In this document: piece by piece, positions 15,815 through 26,100 of the stretch
Numbering within the stretch: the stretch's first letter is position 1
Layout of the letters: every line of letters begins with the position of its first letter
Source of the DNA: JAFEDN01 sp965651935
GTDB lineage: Bacteria > Pseudomonadota > Gammaproteobacteria > Coxiellales > Coxiellaceae
NCBI GenBank assembly: GCA_965651935.1
Contig: CBFGTC010000017.1
Location: 1 to 36,903 of the forward strand
Direction of reading: 5' to 3'
Length of the DNA: 36,903 nucleotides
The notes under the pieces: generated by a model
The model's database searches: none
Told to the model about the DNA's origin: nothing
Seen by the model: only the letters and a program-made list of their open reading frames with translations
Position numbers and translations under genes: made by a program

Positions 15815-16717
15815 TCAATAAATACAAGCACGCCGTTTCTGGATATCGATTTCTTCTATGGCGTGATATTGGAAAATAATATCGTGAAGGACTCCCGGCA
15901 GAGTGGGTAAAAGAGTCGAGAAAGATAGATTATTTTTATAATAATTCTGCATCATTGACCGCGCTTGTTTATAAAACTTGGTGGAAAAAGCCATTATGTT
16001 TAAAATGCATTGAGTCAGTAACATATCCTGTTTCTCGGCAAACGGATAGTCATTCAGCGACTTATAAATCGAAAAAAGATCACGGTCGGATAAGGTTTTT
16101 AATAATTTCGGAAACTGTTTTTCTTTGAAAACAGCGGACCTGTTCAGCTGATAAAGCTTTTTTATCTCCTCCATAACCGATTTTATATTAGGTTCCGAGC
16201 CGGAAATTAAATTAAATAAAGCCTTATAAGGAGGATGAACGATATGCCTAAACCGGCGTGCGGCAAAATCTTCTTTGGATGGGATGATGAGCGAATACTG
16301 GAGTTGAAAATTTTTAATGGTCACATCGGTGTTCAGAGAGTAACTGATTTCTTCCGTTATTATGTCCGTTCCAGAACTCACTGCGTTCGCAGGCACGCAA
16401 ATCAATGTTAAACAACAATTCTCAAAAGGACTGTTGGAATCTCTTGCCGCAATTTCTTTAATAACATCATTCAGGGATAAATGGACGGTATAATTCGATG
16501 GAAATTCTTGAGATTTATCTTTCTGAAATTGCTTCAGGATAGTGGCGTTAATCAATTCCGCATTAAATTCTGGTTTTTTTGGACGTAAGAAGTTGAAAAA
16601 CGATGGAGTAATATTTTCTCTATAATCTTTTATCGTAGGAAAAAGCACGGTAATAGTGCCGGGCGTCTCTTCGGGCTGCAATCTTTCTGAAGCTTTCCAA
16701 CCTTTATCTTTACTCAT
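15815..16717 (-). CDS. Unknown 300-aa protein with C-terminal F-box-like motif
   Basis: The ATG at 16717 has a very strong purine-rich ribosome-binding site (AAAGGGGGG) a few bases upstream. The 300-residue product matches no family I recognise. It is soluble-looking, with no signal peptide or membrane segment. Near the C-terminus, LPGVLHDIIFQYHAIEEID closely matches LPSSVIYIIINYQALSSID in the 404-aa protein encoded at 21792-23006. The LP-x-x-V/L-x-x-I-I-x-x-Y pattern resembles helix 1 of an F-box. It is convergent with the calpain-like gene and divergent from the small membrane protein at 16810, sharing the promoter cassette. A broken paralogue lies at 12487-12572. Function unknown; a host-directed role is an inference from the company it keeps. 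Confidence 0.8.
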   Translation of the reverse strand: MSKDKGWKASERLQPEETPGTITVLFPTIKDYRENITPSFFNFLRPKKPEFNAELINATILKQFQKDKSQEFPSNYTVHLSLNDVIKEIAARDSNSPFENCCLTLICVPANAVSSGTDIITEEISYSLNTDVTIKNFQLQYSLIIPSKEDFAARRFRHIVHPPYKALFNLISGSEPNIKSVMEEIKKLYQLNRSAVFKEKQFPKLLKTLSDRDLFSIYKSLNDYPFAEKQDMLLTQCILNIMAFSTKFYKQARSMMQNYYKNNLSFSTLLPTLPGVLHDIIFQYHAIEEIDIQKRRACIY

Positions 16718-16823
16718 AAGTCCCCCCTTTAAATAAGTAAGGCCCAGTATACACCACTCACCGAAGAACCCCTATAGGTTTATTTTTGTACAGAAATAAT
16801 GTATAATAAATGCAACATAATTT
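16634..16823. repeat. Divergent promoter cassette, copy B
   Basis: This is the second copy of the cassette described at 12487-12677. Here the left arm is the intact 5' end of the 300-aa gene (complement of 16715-16717 is the start codon) and the right arm carries the same TTTATT/TATAAT promoter. After TATAAT the two copies keep an AT-rich similarity for about 15 bases and then diverge completely. Confidence 0.72.
16779..16807 (+). promoter_or_regulatory. Rightward promoter of cassette copy B
   Basis: TTTATT at 16779-16784 and TATAAT at 16802-16807 have a 17-base spacer, identical in layout to copy A. Transcription would start near 16814, downstream of the first ATG (16810) of the small gene that follows, which argues for a later start in that gene. 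Confidence 0.5.
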
Positions 16824-16995
16824 GGTGGGAGCTTTGGCATTGATAGTGGTTACGATAATGCAAAGAAGCACGGAAGAAGAGCAAAATGAAACTTATCTCA
16901 AAATTTTAGGGGCTATAGCCGCAGTTAGCAATCTTGCTTATTTATTCCTGCATAGGAAGGGAATGAAGAAGGATTTTGATCGCTTCGTTCAATGA
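16810..16995 (+). CDS. Small membrane protein, start uncertain
   Basis: From ATG 16810 the frame gives 61 residues with two hydrophobic segments, LVGALALIVVTIM and ILGAIAAVSNLAYLFL, separated by an acidic linker and followed by a basic tail. The ATG is only 2 bases after the -10 box, so it is probably not in the transcript. A TTG at 16840 has GGGAG eight bases upstream and is a better start, leaving 52 residues. No family is recognised. It occupies the place that the calpain-like gene holds next to cassette copy A, so it may be a replacement or a degraded remnant after recombination. Confidence 0.5.
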   Translation: MQHNLVGALALIVVTIMQRSTEEEQNETYLKILGAIAAVSNLAYLFLHRKGMKKDFDRFVQ

Positions 16996-17246
16996 TCCCA
17001 ACCAATCTAGGTGAATATTAAAGGATTGAACCGGCGTTCTTATTTTACATTTTACTGTGAAATTGTGTTATGTAAAAATAAATTGGCATCATTGTTGCTA
17101 AAAACGCTTTGATTATACCGCCAGAAAATTTTATGCTAAATTGTATTTGAATTACTAAAATTTTAAAATTTAAATTTTTATTAAAGCATTTATTAAGAAT
17201 CTGCATAGAACAGCGGCAGATATAAACAAATAAAACAGGAGGTTTT

Positions 17247-20200
17247 ATGACCAGAATAGAGCAAAAAGAATTTAAGGCAATGCATTTATCAGATGATATT
17301 ATGCCTCCAGTTCCCATTAAATCCTCAATAAATACTACCTTACTTGGTGGCACAGCTTTGTCAATTGAAAATCTTCTGGCGCTAGATGAATCAACAGTAC
17401 CGGGTTTAGTCAAAGCTGAGTTTCTTAAACAAATTAAAAATGCTTCTTCAATTCAAAAAATTTTCTTCTCTAACCCACCAGCCTGTATTCCGCCTAAAAA
17501 TCCATTGTTTATTGATGATTTAGCATGCGGAATCATTTTCCGTACAATTGCTCAATCTTCATTATATGGATTTAGTAAAACAGTCGACTATACTCAAGCG
17601 AATGCTTTTGTTATAAGCCAATTGACAAGTACCGATGCTTTTCAAGACGGCGCGTATCTTTATGATCAATATTTTTTGATAGCCTGTTCAGCTCAAGGAC
17701 ATACTTTTCAAGAGTATTTGCAAAGTCAAAGTCCTACTAAAGAAGCGTGGGGCGCTCAGTTAGCCGTCAGTGTTACTACTGATCAGTTTATTAATGTAGA
17801 AATAGCGAAAATAATTGCTGAGCCTACAGGCCAGTGGCAATATCAACTGAATGTTATTCTGCATAAACTGGATTTATTAAACCCTGCTGTTAAATCAAAC
17901 GTATTACAAAAATGGCAAGCCGTTTATTCGAACATCCAAGACATGTGGGGGACTTACCGCCGCATTGGACTTGAAGACATTGATAATGATCAATTCCTTG
18001 CCGATGTCAATAGGGCTATTTCGCTCTCAACTTCTGAGCTAGAAGATGTTGTTTTTACTTCGGCGGGAAGAGGCGTGCCTATATACACCTATGTTTATGG
18101 AGAAGCAGTAGCGAGTTTTTTAGAAAAAAATCATTCGAGATTCAATTTTATAACAGGTAATGCTCCGAGTAATAAGGCTTCTAATCGAGGCGGTTCTTGC
18201 TTCACAGGCAATACACTCATTTTATTGGAACATGGCGACAGTACCCCTATCAATCAAATTCGTCAAAAAGACAGAGTAGTGGGCGAGGGGGGGATTATCG
18301 CTATACATAGCGATGAAAAAGTGGTACAGGAATTTGAAAGAGATACCATAATGTATGGTTTTAATGATGAAAAGCCTTTTTTTACTTCTGGCCATCCTTT
18401 TCTGACTAAAGAGGGGTGGAAGGCAATTGATGTGCAACTTGCCTTAGAAGAAAATCCCACACTGGAAGTATCAGAGCTAAAATCAGGCGATTCAATTTTA
18501 AAAGTCAAATTGGCTTATCCTCTTACTTATGAAGAAGTCAAAATTAGTGATTTTTCTAAAGATATTTTACCTGCTGGCTCAAAAGTTTATGGCTTACATC
18601 TTCATGATGGCCCAGCATCTTACCATGCAAATGGATATTGTGTTCGCATGAATTACCCTATTATTACTGTGAAACGATTAACGGATGGTTTTGCAAAATT
18701 ATCCAGCGCCGAAAAACGTTTACTACTTAATCAACTGAGTCCAGTGATGCCTTTGCTTACTAAAGCGATAGGTTCATTCGTTGCTTCTTCTCTATCTAAA
18801 TCTTTAGCAATTAAACCTAGGGAGTCAGCAACTTTTCCTCAGCTAAAAAAAGGGTCCGCATTTTCATCCCATTTGTCTAGTCTACCTGATAAAGATTATT
18901 TTATTCAAATATTTGATGAAAAATCAGAATCGCACAAAGAAAAAAAAGAATTAGCTAGTTTAGCTGTACGCAAAGGTAAATTTATTTTCAATGGTCAAAA
19001 AATTGTACCCAAACTTACAGGAAGTTCTCTGGTTTGGGTTCAAAAAACAAAAGATAATTACGTTGCTGGTTCTCTCTTGTTCAGTTTAGATAAATTAAGT
19101 TTTTCTGGCAGTATCATCTATGGAATGGACGAAAAAAACGCATCTACCTATACGGTCACCGGCATAACTCCTCCCAGCGTTTATACCTCTATTTTGCAAG
19201 ATGCTAATAGTAACAAAGTAGATGGTCTTATGCTCAGGTTATCTTATCGTCTTGATCCGGGTAATCCATTACCGATAGCTGTCCTTGAAGTTTCTGCTGA
19301 TCGAGGAAAAAAATGGACTGATATTTCTGGGACTGATCCCCAAAATCCTTCTGCGCCGATGATATCTTGGTATAGTTCAAAAAATGGCACTTTAATTATA
19401 CAGTTTCCCTTTGTTGGTGAAGAGCTAGAAAGCCTTTACTTTGAAAGCCTTGGATTGGTTTGGCCAGCAAAAGGGTCTATTGAATTTTCTCTGGATGCGG
19501 ACTCATTTTTAGGCCAGATGCAATCTTATGATTCTAAAGCACAGCAGCCTAATTCTATACCGTATCAATGGAAAGGCGCCATTAGCACTAAATTAGTTCC
19601 CGCTCTATTGGAGTTTAAAGAGTTGTTCGCATCCCCTCCGTTATTGCGTTCTACTGAGCTCACTTTAATGAACCTGGTTAGTATCATGCCTTCAGCACAG
19701 GCGGTCTCGGATATGTCTTTCAAGATGTTGACAGAAAATATGAAATGGGCGATTAGTAAAATGAACAATAATTGGTTGTCTGATTTTTTTGGCGAGATAC
19801 CGCCTTTTTTGAGTGAAGAAAGACAAACTTTAGTGAATGAGAGTCTTGATTTTTATCAAAATAAATTTGCAACTGCCTATTTAGGCTGGGGTATTGGTCA
19901 AATGACGGGAACCGGTGGCCCTACAACTCCATTATCACCAGAAGAAACACGTAAACTTAAATACTATCTGAATGTTGGTCTTGGTAAGGAAGCAGATTAT
20001 ACCAAACAAACTCAAAGTATTTTTTCTCAAGCTTATGCCGCAGCAGCAATTTCAATTTTAGGATTACCTGGTATAGAAGCCTATATTGAAGACGGGGGTG
20101 AGAAATGGGCAAAATTATTTCACGATAATTATCTAACAACTCCTCAGCAAATAAATAACTTAGTGTTTCGTATCGTGTCTGACCCCAGTGGGACAATGTC

Positions 20201-21593
20201 TATTATTAATCAAAATGCGGCGCTATTATCTGTATTACAGCCTAATAAGCAATATGCAAATCAATATTTACAAGAATTATTAAATAAAGGTTTAATTTCA
20301 CACATGAAAGGTGCTTTACCTCCAGATTCTCCTGAAGTGAAAGCGGAGCTTGAACGTTGGGTCCCTGATTTTATTAAAGCTTTTATTGACAAGTATATTA
20401 ACACTACGGGTGGGGATGAATCGAGTCTTCGTGCTAAACAATTAGCCATAGATTTAGACGCTGCAATAGCAACGCTAGGGGGTTTGGTAGATTTATCTAA
20501 AGCTTTTTCATTATTATTGACTGCCATTATGATGAAAAAACAAGGCAGAAATATTTTTGATAGCAATACGATTGAGGAAGCTGAAAAACAGTTCTCAACA
20601 AATAATCCTAGGTTAGCTAAAGTGCTAGGCTTTATAAAAATAGTAGGTGTTGGTTTTAGTTTATTTTCTATTTATGTCGGGTTTTCTAATTGGGATAAAA
20701 TTAGTGATGAAAAAAGAGCAGAAATAATTGTGGCAACTTTAAATCTTGTAGACCCTGTAATGGATATATTGGGTACTTTAGGGCGATATACTATCAACGC
20801 TCTTAATAAAATTCGTTCTTACTTTCGGCCATTGCCAGATATGCAGTTGATAGACGCGGGCGACCCAGAGGTACGCGCTCAATTTAACTCGCTGTTTCAG
20901 GAAACAGAAGAGGGTGCTGACGTTGTCATTGAGGGCACTAGCTTATTAGCAAAGTTTATAGGTCAAGACCTTGCAAAGATCGTTTTGAAAGCAATGGGAC
21001 CCATCATGGCGGCTGCCTTTGCTGGATTTAGTCTTTATACTTTTGCCGAAGATATCATCAATGGTGAGTCGGCTACGCAAACAGCCTTTGATGGAGTGAT
21101 GGCCGGAGCGGCGGTAGGAGTACTTATCTGTTCAATTATTGATACTTTAGAGATCGCAGCGTTAGCACAATTTAGTGCGTTTGCTGGTCCCTTTTGCGTG
21201 ATAGTGGGTGTTGTTTTTGCATTAATTGAAGCCTTTTTACCAAAACCCCATCCAGAATCGCCTGCTGATAAATTTATGTCTATATTGAGATCATCTTTTC
21301 TTTCAAAGCAAGACAATCCTCCTGATAATTGGGAACCGCTTTCTAAAAAAACCGCTGCAAAATTATTAAGACTCCAAGCACGAAACCCTGAAGATAAAGA
21401 ATGGAAGCGCATCGATAGAGAAGAAAAAGGATATAGTGCGAGAACTTCTGATGTACCAATCCCTGCATCAGTTAAGTTAAAATTTGCACTATGGAAACTT
21501 CCTCCCCCCATATTGCAAAGAAAAACCGAAAGTGATTTACAAGGTTGTGTCGCAGACAGTAGTTTTAATGGAATGGTCTCTGCCCCTCTTTAA
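17247..21593 (+). CDS. 1448-aa protein with a Hint (intein/hedgehog-type) domain and hydrophobic C-terminal region
   Basis: The start has a full AGGAGG (17237-17242). Residues about 318-475 form a Hint domain. It opens with Cys318 in GGSCFTGNTLILLEHGD, continues with IRQKDRVVG, has the block B TSGHPFL with His383, and ends near YHANGYCVRMNYP (about 459-471). Hint domains cleave or splice the peptide bond at their first Cys; bacterial versions occur in polymorphic toxins and in BIL proteins. Here the domain is in the middle of the protein, not just before a C-terminal toxin. About 970 residues follow. The last third has hydrophobic stretches near 1129-1150, 1249-1268 and 1283-1330 with glycine/alanine-rich hairpins, suggesting membrane insertion. 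Residues 1-317 and 480-1120 are unrecognised. No signal peptide. A secreted, self-processing, membrane-active toxin or effector is my inference. Confidence 0.87.
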   Translation: MTRIEQKEFKAMHLSDDIMPPVPIKSSINTTLLGGTALSIENLLALDESTVPGLVKAEFLKQIKNASSIQKIFFSNPPACIPPKNPLFIDDLACGIIFRTIAQSSLYGFSKTVDYTQANAFVISQLTSTDAFQDGAYLYDQYFLIACSAQGHTFQEYLQSQSPTKEAWGAQLAVSVTTDQFINVEIAKIIAEPTGQWQYQLNVILHKLDLLNPAVKSNVLQKWQAVYSNIQDMWGTYRRIGLEDIDNDQFLADVNRAISLSTSELEDVVFTSAGRGVPIYTYVYGEAVASFLEKNHSRFNFITGNAPSNKASNRGGSCFTGNTLILLEHGDSTPINQIRQKDRVVGEGGIIAIHSDEKVVQEFERDTIMYGFNDEKPFFTSGHPFLTKEGWKAIDVQLALEENPTLEVSELKSGDSILKVKLAYPLTYEEVKISDFSKDILPAGSKVYGLHLHDGPASYHANGYCVRMNYPIITVKRLTDGFAKLSSAEKRLLLNQLSPVMPLLTKAIGSFVASSLSKSLAIKPRESATFPQLKKGSAFSSHLSSLPDKDYFIQIFDEKSESHKEKKELASLAVRKGKFIFNGQKIVPKLTGSSLVWVQKTKDNYVAGSLLFSLDKLSFSGSIIYGMDEKNASTYTVTGITPPSVYTSILQDANSNKVDGLMLRLSYRLDPGNPLPIAVLEVSADRGKKWTDISGTDPQNPSAPMISWYSSKNGTLIIQFPFVGEELESLYFESLGLVWPAKGSIEFSLDADSFLGQMQSYDSKAQQPNSIPYQWKGAISTKLVPALLEFKELFASPPLLRSTELTLMNLVSIMPSAQAVSDMSFKMLTENMKWAISKMNNNWLSDFFGEIPPFLSEERQTLVNESLDFYQNKFATAYLGWGIGQMTGTGGPTTPLSPEETRKLKYYLNVGLGKEADYTKQTQSIFSQAYAAAAISILGLPGIEAYIEDGGEKWAKLFHDNYLTTPQQINNLVFRIVSDPSGTMSIINQNAALLSVLQPNKQYANQYLQELLNKGLISHMKGALPPDSPEVKAELERWVPDFIKAFIDKYINTTGGDESSLRAKQLAIDLDAAIATLGGLVDLSKAFSLLLTAIMMKKQGRNIFDSNTIEEAEKQFSTNNPRLAKVLGFIKIVGVGFSLFSIYVGFSNWDKISDEKRAEIIVATLNLVDPVMDILGTLGRYTINALNKIRSYFRPLPDMQLIDAGDPEVRAQFNSLFQETEEGADVVIEGTSLLAKFIGQDLAKIVLKAMGPIMAAAFAGFSLYTFAEDIINGESATQTAFDGVMAGAAVGVLICSIIDTLEIAALAQFSAFAGPFCVIVGVVFALIEAFLPKPHPESPADKFMSILRSSFLSKQDNPPDNWEPLSKKTAAKLLRLQARNPEDKEWKRIDREEKGYSARTSDVPIPASVKLKFALWKLPPPILQRKTESDLQGCVADSSFNGMVSAPL

Positions 21594-21728
21594 ACCGGCT
21601 TTTTTCGATTTGCGACTGGACGGATAAGGATCAAGTAATCGTGTATGAGGAGAAATACCACAACGCCGGCACACGTAACCAGCTTCTTCGTTTCCATGTG
21701 AAAATCCACTGTAACCTAGCTCTAACAT
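21537..21728 (-). CDS. Possible small protein or fragment with a CxxC knuckle
   Basis: A 63-residue minus-strand frame overlaps the end of the Hint-domain gene by 57 bases. Its middle, GYVCRRCGISPHTRLLDPYP, has a single CxxC pair and is basic. There is no good ribosome-binding site (the AAGG touches the ATG). It could be half of a zinc ribbon from a broken gene or chance. Little else lies between the flanking genes. Confidence 0.28.
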   Translation of the reverse strand: MLELGYSGFSHGNEEAGYVCRRCGISPHTRLLDPYPSSRKSKKAGLKRGRDHSIKTTVCDTTL

Positions 21729-21791
21729 CCTTATCCATGATAAAAAATCATATCATTAAATTGAAACCATGTCTGTGAATCACGCAATTTG

Positions 21792-23006
21792 TTATTTCAG
21801 TCCAGGTTTTTCTACTAGAGTAGACTCTTCTGCCTTCGATTGTTCTTTGGCAATTAAATCTATAAAAGTACGCACAGGAAGTAAATAATCATTGATATTC
21901 TTTATCTTTTGAATACGATCAGACAACCACGTTAATTCAGAACGACTAAATCTCTTCTCTTGGTGACGTAACGCGATTAATTGCATATGTCGTGGAGGCT
22001 TCGTTTCAGAAAGAGTTCTTAAATCATTTTTTATAGCATCCAGTATGTCCTCTACAGTTATTTTTTCAGAAAAATCAATGGATGATAGTGCTTGGTAATT
22101 AATAATGATATAGATCACTGAGGAAGGTAATGACGTCGTGTTTAGTAACAATAAATGTAAGAAATCCCATTTTTGAATTGCTTGCTGCTCTTGATAGGCT
22201 TTCCATTCTGCCATTTGTTTAGGTAGTTCTTCTGTTAATTCAATAATTGCCGACCGATTTTGGCGATCAATAAAAAAAGTATATCCTCCCGTATTATTAA
22301 AAATAAAACAATTGAGATTAGGCAGCTCTCTATGACGATAATTAAGATTAAGTCGTTGACGCCGCTGCGCAATGGGTTCTTTTGCGCTGAGATATTTGGT
22401 TGATACTTTGTCCCAAAAAAAATTTGCAACTATTATAGATGGTAGCTCTGTCGAGGGAAAAGGGAAGAAGGAGGTTCTATGAGGCATGCTACAATACTGT
22501 TGAATTAATCGTAATAAAAAATCTAATTGATCTTTAGAACAAGTGATCGCATCATGATTTTCAGTAAAGATTAAGATGTTTTGCAGAAACGCTCTAACTA
22601 GTGCAGTATAATTTGGTAGACAAGTTTCATACAATCTTATGAATTCTGAAAACTCCAAGCAAATCATGCCCTCAAATCTAATTTCATGAGCAGTTAATTG
22701 CCCATAGGATTTACTTTCAGGCAGAGCAAGTAAAAAATCAGAAAAATGAAAACTCTGATTTCCATTGACAATTTTCTCTAGTATATTTCTGAATTGTATT
22801 CTGAAAGTTTCAACTTTCCAAATAAAATCGAAAGTCTTTGCTTGACTCTTAAAAAGAGTATATAAATTAAGCTCTTGATTCAAGATATCGCTTGCACCAG
22901 ATGGCAAGTAATAGTAATCGACAATTATTCGATTGATAACTGATGGTATTGTTATTCCTGGGACATTTTCTAATAAGTTAAAAACAAGCTGCTTAAGTTC
23001 ATGCAT
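21792..23006 (-). CDS. Unknown 404-aa protein with two F-box-like motifs
   Basis: No family is recognised for this soluble-looking 404-residue protein. Near the N-terminus (about 17-35) is IPSVINRIIVDYYYLPSG and near the middle (about 292-312) is LPSSVIYIIINYQALSSID. Both fit LP/IP-x-x-V-x-x-I-I-x-x-Y. The second closely matches the C-terminal motif of the 300-aa protein at 15815-16717, so the two proteins probably share a module. The pattern resembles the first helix of F-boxes, which bind Skp1 in eukaryotes, but the remaining F-box consensus is not obvious. The ATG at 23006 lacks a strong ribosome-binding site. It lies 151 bases downstream of the ankyrin/DUF3883 gene on the same strand and could share its transcript. 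Confidence 0.82.
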   Translation of the reverse strand: MHELKQLVFNLLENVPGITIPSVINRIIVDYYYLPSGASDILNQELNLYTLFKSQAKTFDFIWKVETFRIQFRNILEKIVNGNQSFHFSDFLLALPESKSYGQLTAHEIRFEGMICLEFSEFIRLYETCLPNYTALVRAFLQNILIFTENHDAITCSKDQLDFLLRLIQQYCSMPHRTSFFPFPSTELPSIIVANFFWDKVSTKYLSAKEPIAQRRQRLNLNYRHRELPNLNCFIFNNTGGYTFFIDRQNRSAIIELTEELPKQMAEWKAYQEQQAIQKWDFLHLLLLNTTSLPSSVIYIIINYQALSSIDFSEKITVEDILDAIKNDLRTLSETKPPRHMQLIALRHQEKRFSRSELTWLSDRIQKIKNINDYLLPVRTFIDLIAKEQSKAEESTLVEKPGLK

Positions 23007-23101
23007 TTATATGTACTCTTATATTTTAAATGGAAAAACATTGTACATATATATATTTTATTTTTCAATAAGCTCATAAAATATTCAGAAATTCTCGCTA
23101 T

Positions 23102-23145
23102 ATGCCCATTCAGAGGCTTTATTAGGTGTGAAGTTTCATGGGCAT
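23102..23145. other. Inverted repeat after the ankyrin/DUF3883 gene
   Basis: ATGCCCAT (23102-23109) and ATGGGCAT (23138-23145) form a perfect 8-bp dyad with a 28-base spacer. It lies just beyond the stop of the minus-strand ankyrin gene and upstream of the 404-aa gene. It may be a weak terminator or an operator; no U-run follows. Confidence 0.25.
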
Positions 23146-23157
23146 TCGCTACAAATT

Positions 23158-26100
23158 TTAAATTTCAAGAGTAATTGAACTAAAATTCAATTGCTCATCA
23201 CGAATTTTTTTATAAGGATTTTTGATTTTATCTATTTTTGGTTTATCGACAGGATTTTCAGTCTCAGCTTCATCAATATTAGGTACTCCAAATACTCGAT
23301 AGATACAATATTTTTCTTTATATTCGCGCATGGCTTCGCACTGATTTTTTTTAAATATGGTGGCATGTTTACTTAGCCAAGAAGTACTTTTAATTTCTAC
23401 GTAGCGCTCTTTTTTAATAGTTTTTCCATCCGAATCAGACGATATTTGTTGCATTAATTTCATTTTAGTATTTTGATCTTCTACTAAACCTTGCCATGAT
23501 TCTCCTCTCATCTGAATGTACTGACAAACCACTGACAAAATAACAAAACTATTAATTTCAGTTTTTTCTCGAGAATCAGCTTTTTTATTGATATAATAAA
23601 GTTTAACAGACGAATGTAAAGTCGAAAAAACAAAAATATAGGTATTAACATGTGCTTTTAAAACGTCGTCAGCAGGCAGTCTTGCAAGCAAAAATATATC
23701 GTAAGCTCTTGTTTTAGTAATAAGCATATCTATATTTTTAAATTTTTCATAATTCTTTCGTTCGGTCAGATGATCGCATTCTTTTGGCCACATATTTAAC
23801 CATTCGACGGAGATGGAGACTTTTAAACGACGTGAGTCTCTCTTTTGAATTCCTGCTAATTTGAAGCCCTTAAATCCACTATATTGCCTAGCTTCAATAT
23901 TTGTTAAAGCTCGTGGAGGAAAAAATTCGATAATGTTCCCTTGATATTTATCGCGATAGTGTTGTCGCAGTTTATTATAAATTAAATATTCCCCCCATTG
24001 TCCGATATGAATTAAATTATCGTTATCATCCGCTATGCTTTGATGATGCCGTTTGATTTCAGCAAGCGCTTTGTCGGGAAATTTTACAATTGGCAGCGTC
24101 GGTAATGCCAGTGATGATGTAAACTCTATACTTCGGTAATATTTATCTTCATTTTGTTTTTGATCTTCTAGATTTGGTTTTAACTCCGATACGGGAATGG
24201 ATAACTTATTTTCAGGCATATCAATATCATCTTGTCGAGTATCTGAAATTAAAGGTTTAAATTCCATATTCAAACTATCTATAGTATTTAGTAATTTCTT
24301 CAAAGTTGTACTTTGAACATTATTTGGAATGACATTTAAATTTTCTATTGCGAAGAAACAATCAATCAGATTTTTTATTTTTGACCTGTTCTTGAAGGGT
24401 TGGGGTTTGAGTAAATCAAATAATTGATTGAACTGCTGATAAATAATTTCCAATGGAGTCATTAAATTGGAATTTGTCAAATTGTAATTACTATTGTTGT
24501 TAATAAATTGACTGAGTAATAGCACTCTTTCAGACGGATTTAACGCTAGATTATTGCGTGCAAGGTAATTTGAGCCAATATCATTTGTTTCATCATAAAA
24601 ATTTTTAAATAAAAGATGAAGATGGGTTTCGTTATTATTATTATAAGAGTTAATATCCGCTTTTTTTTCTAATAATAATTGAATAACATTAATATTTTTG
24701 CGATTTATTGTAGGTATATACATTATTGGGGTCAGTTTTTTATTATCCCTAGCATTTACATCTACCTTAGCGTCAATAATCTTTTTCACAATATGATAAT
24801 TCGAGTTATCATTTTTTAAAATATGATGAAGAATATTACGACCATTTTGATCGCAAGTTGAAATGCCTCGCGCCGGTTTGGAATACATTGCTCTACAGGG
24901 TGAGTTTTGTGATATAAGTGCGGGGGTTTTTATTTCATTATTTTTCAAATTAGGATCAGCTTTCATTGCTAATAAAAGTAATTGAGCAGTAGGCCATTCG
25001 AGTTTGTTTTCTTCATGAGCAGCACTGTGAAGGCAGGAATTTAAATTTTTATCTACACAATTGATATCATTCATTCGATGTAAAAGTACAAAGAAGAAAT
25101 CTATATCTATCACGGTTTTAAACTCTCTTATTAAGGCATGCAAGGGTGTACCTTTGTAGCCATAATGATCATGAATGCAGTCTAAAGGAATATGATCAGG
25201 TATCACACTTAACAAATCTTCCAAAATTTCAAGTTTGTATTGGAAGTGTCTATCCCGGAATGTGCTTATATAAGTAATTAAAGCTGGAAATTCATAAATT
25301 GGTTTAGAGTCTTGCTTAGAATCTTCAGAAAGTTCATCCTGAGAACCTTGAGAATAGTCGTCCTGAGAGTTCATATCATTATAACAAATCAATTCTTTAA
25401 AATCTGCATGGGCTAAGCTTTTAATAATTCCTCTGATCAGTTTAATATTTTTTACAGAAATCGCATGATTTTTTTCAAATTCTGCTTCTCCTTTCTTATT
25501 AATACAGTAAAGGCAAAAATCTTCAATAATTTTTGTCAATGGATATTTGTTATGTTTTTTTATCCATAGATCTATTTTATCCTGATGTAATTTTTTAATA
25601 ATATCTTTTCGATGTATTAATAAGTTATAACTTAAATTTTTGATGATATTTCTCAATTTTTCCAAGTCATTTTCTGATTGATCATTATCGTTTGAAATAT
25701 TGGTTAGTCCACTTAAGCATTCAAATTGGTCGGTAATTATCTTAATGAGATCTTGATATTTTTTTAAAATTCTCTCAAGTGGCCTTATATCAATGCTTTT
25801 AGATGTTAAGTTTTTTGAGGCGTTCTTAGAAGTATATTTATTCTCATTATCGTTTTTTTGCGAAATTGAAAACATGTCTTCGAGAAGAGTTTTGACGCTT
25901 GAGCTTTGATTGATTAAGCGCTCTTGAATATCAGTATAAGTTAGTATCAATTCCCTATTTTGTCGAGGTTTTTTTGAAGCAATTTCCGATATTTTTTTAT
26001 CTTCAGAAGAGTGAGTGAAATTTTGAACGTAAAGTTCATTTCCAGAAAATTTCTCATTAATCATTTTTAATGATTGATCTAAATTTTCTATTTCATCAAA

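Noticed and set aside
19957..20196. Minus-strand frames inside the Hint-domain gene
   Set aside because: Shadows of a long, well-formed plus-strand gene with an AGGAGG start and recognisable domain.
24580..24700. Low-complexity asparagine-coding stretch in the ankyrin gene, checked as a tandem repeat
   Set aside because: AT-rich codons for an Asn run within an ankyrin loop; no regular repeat unit.
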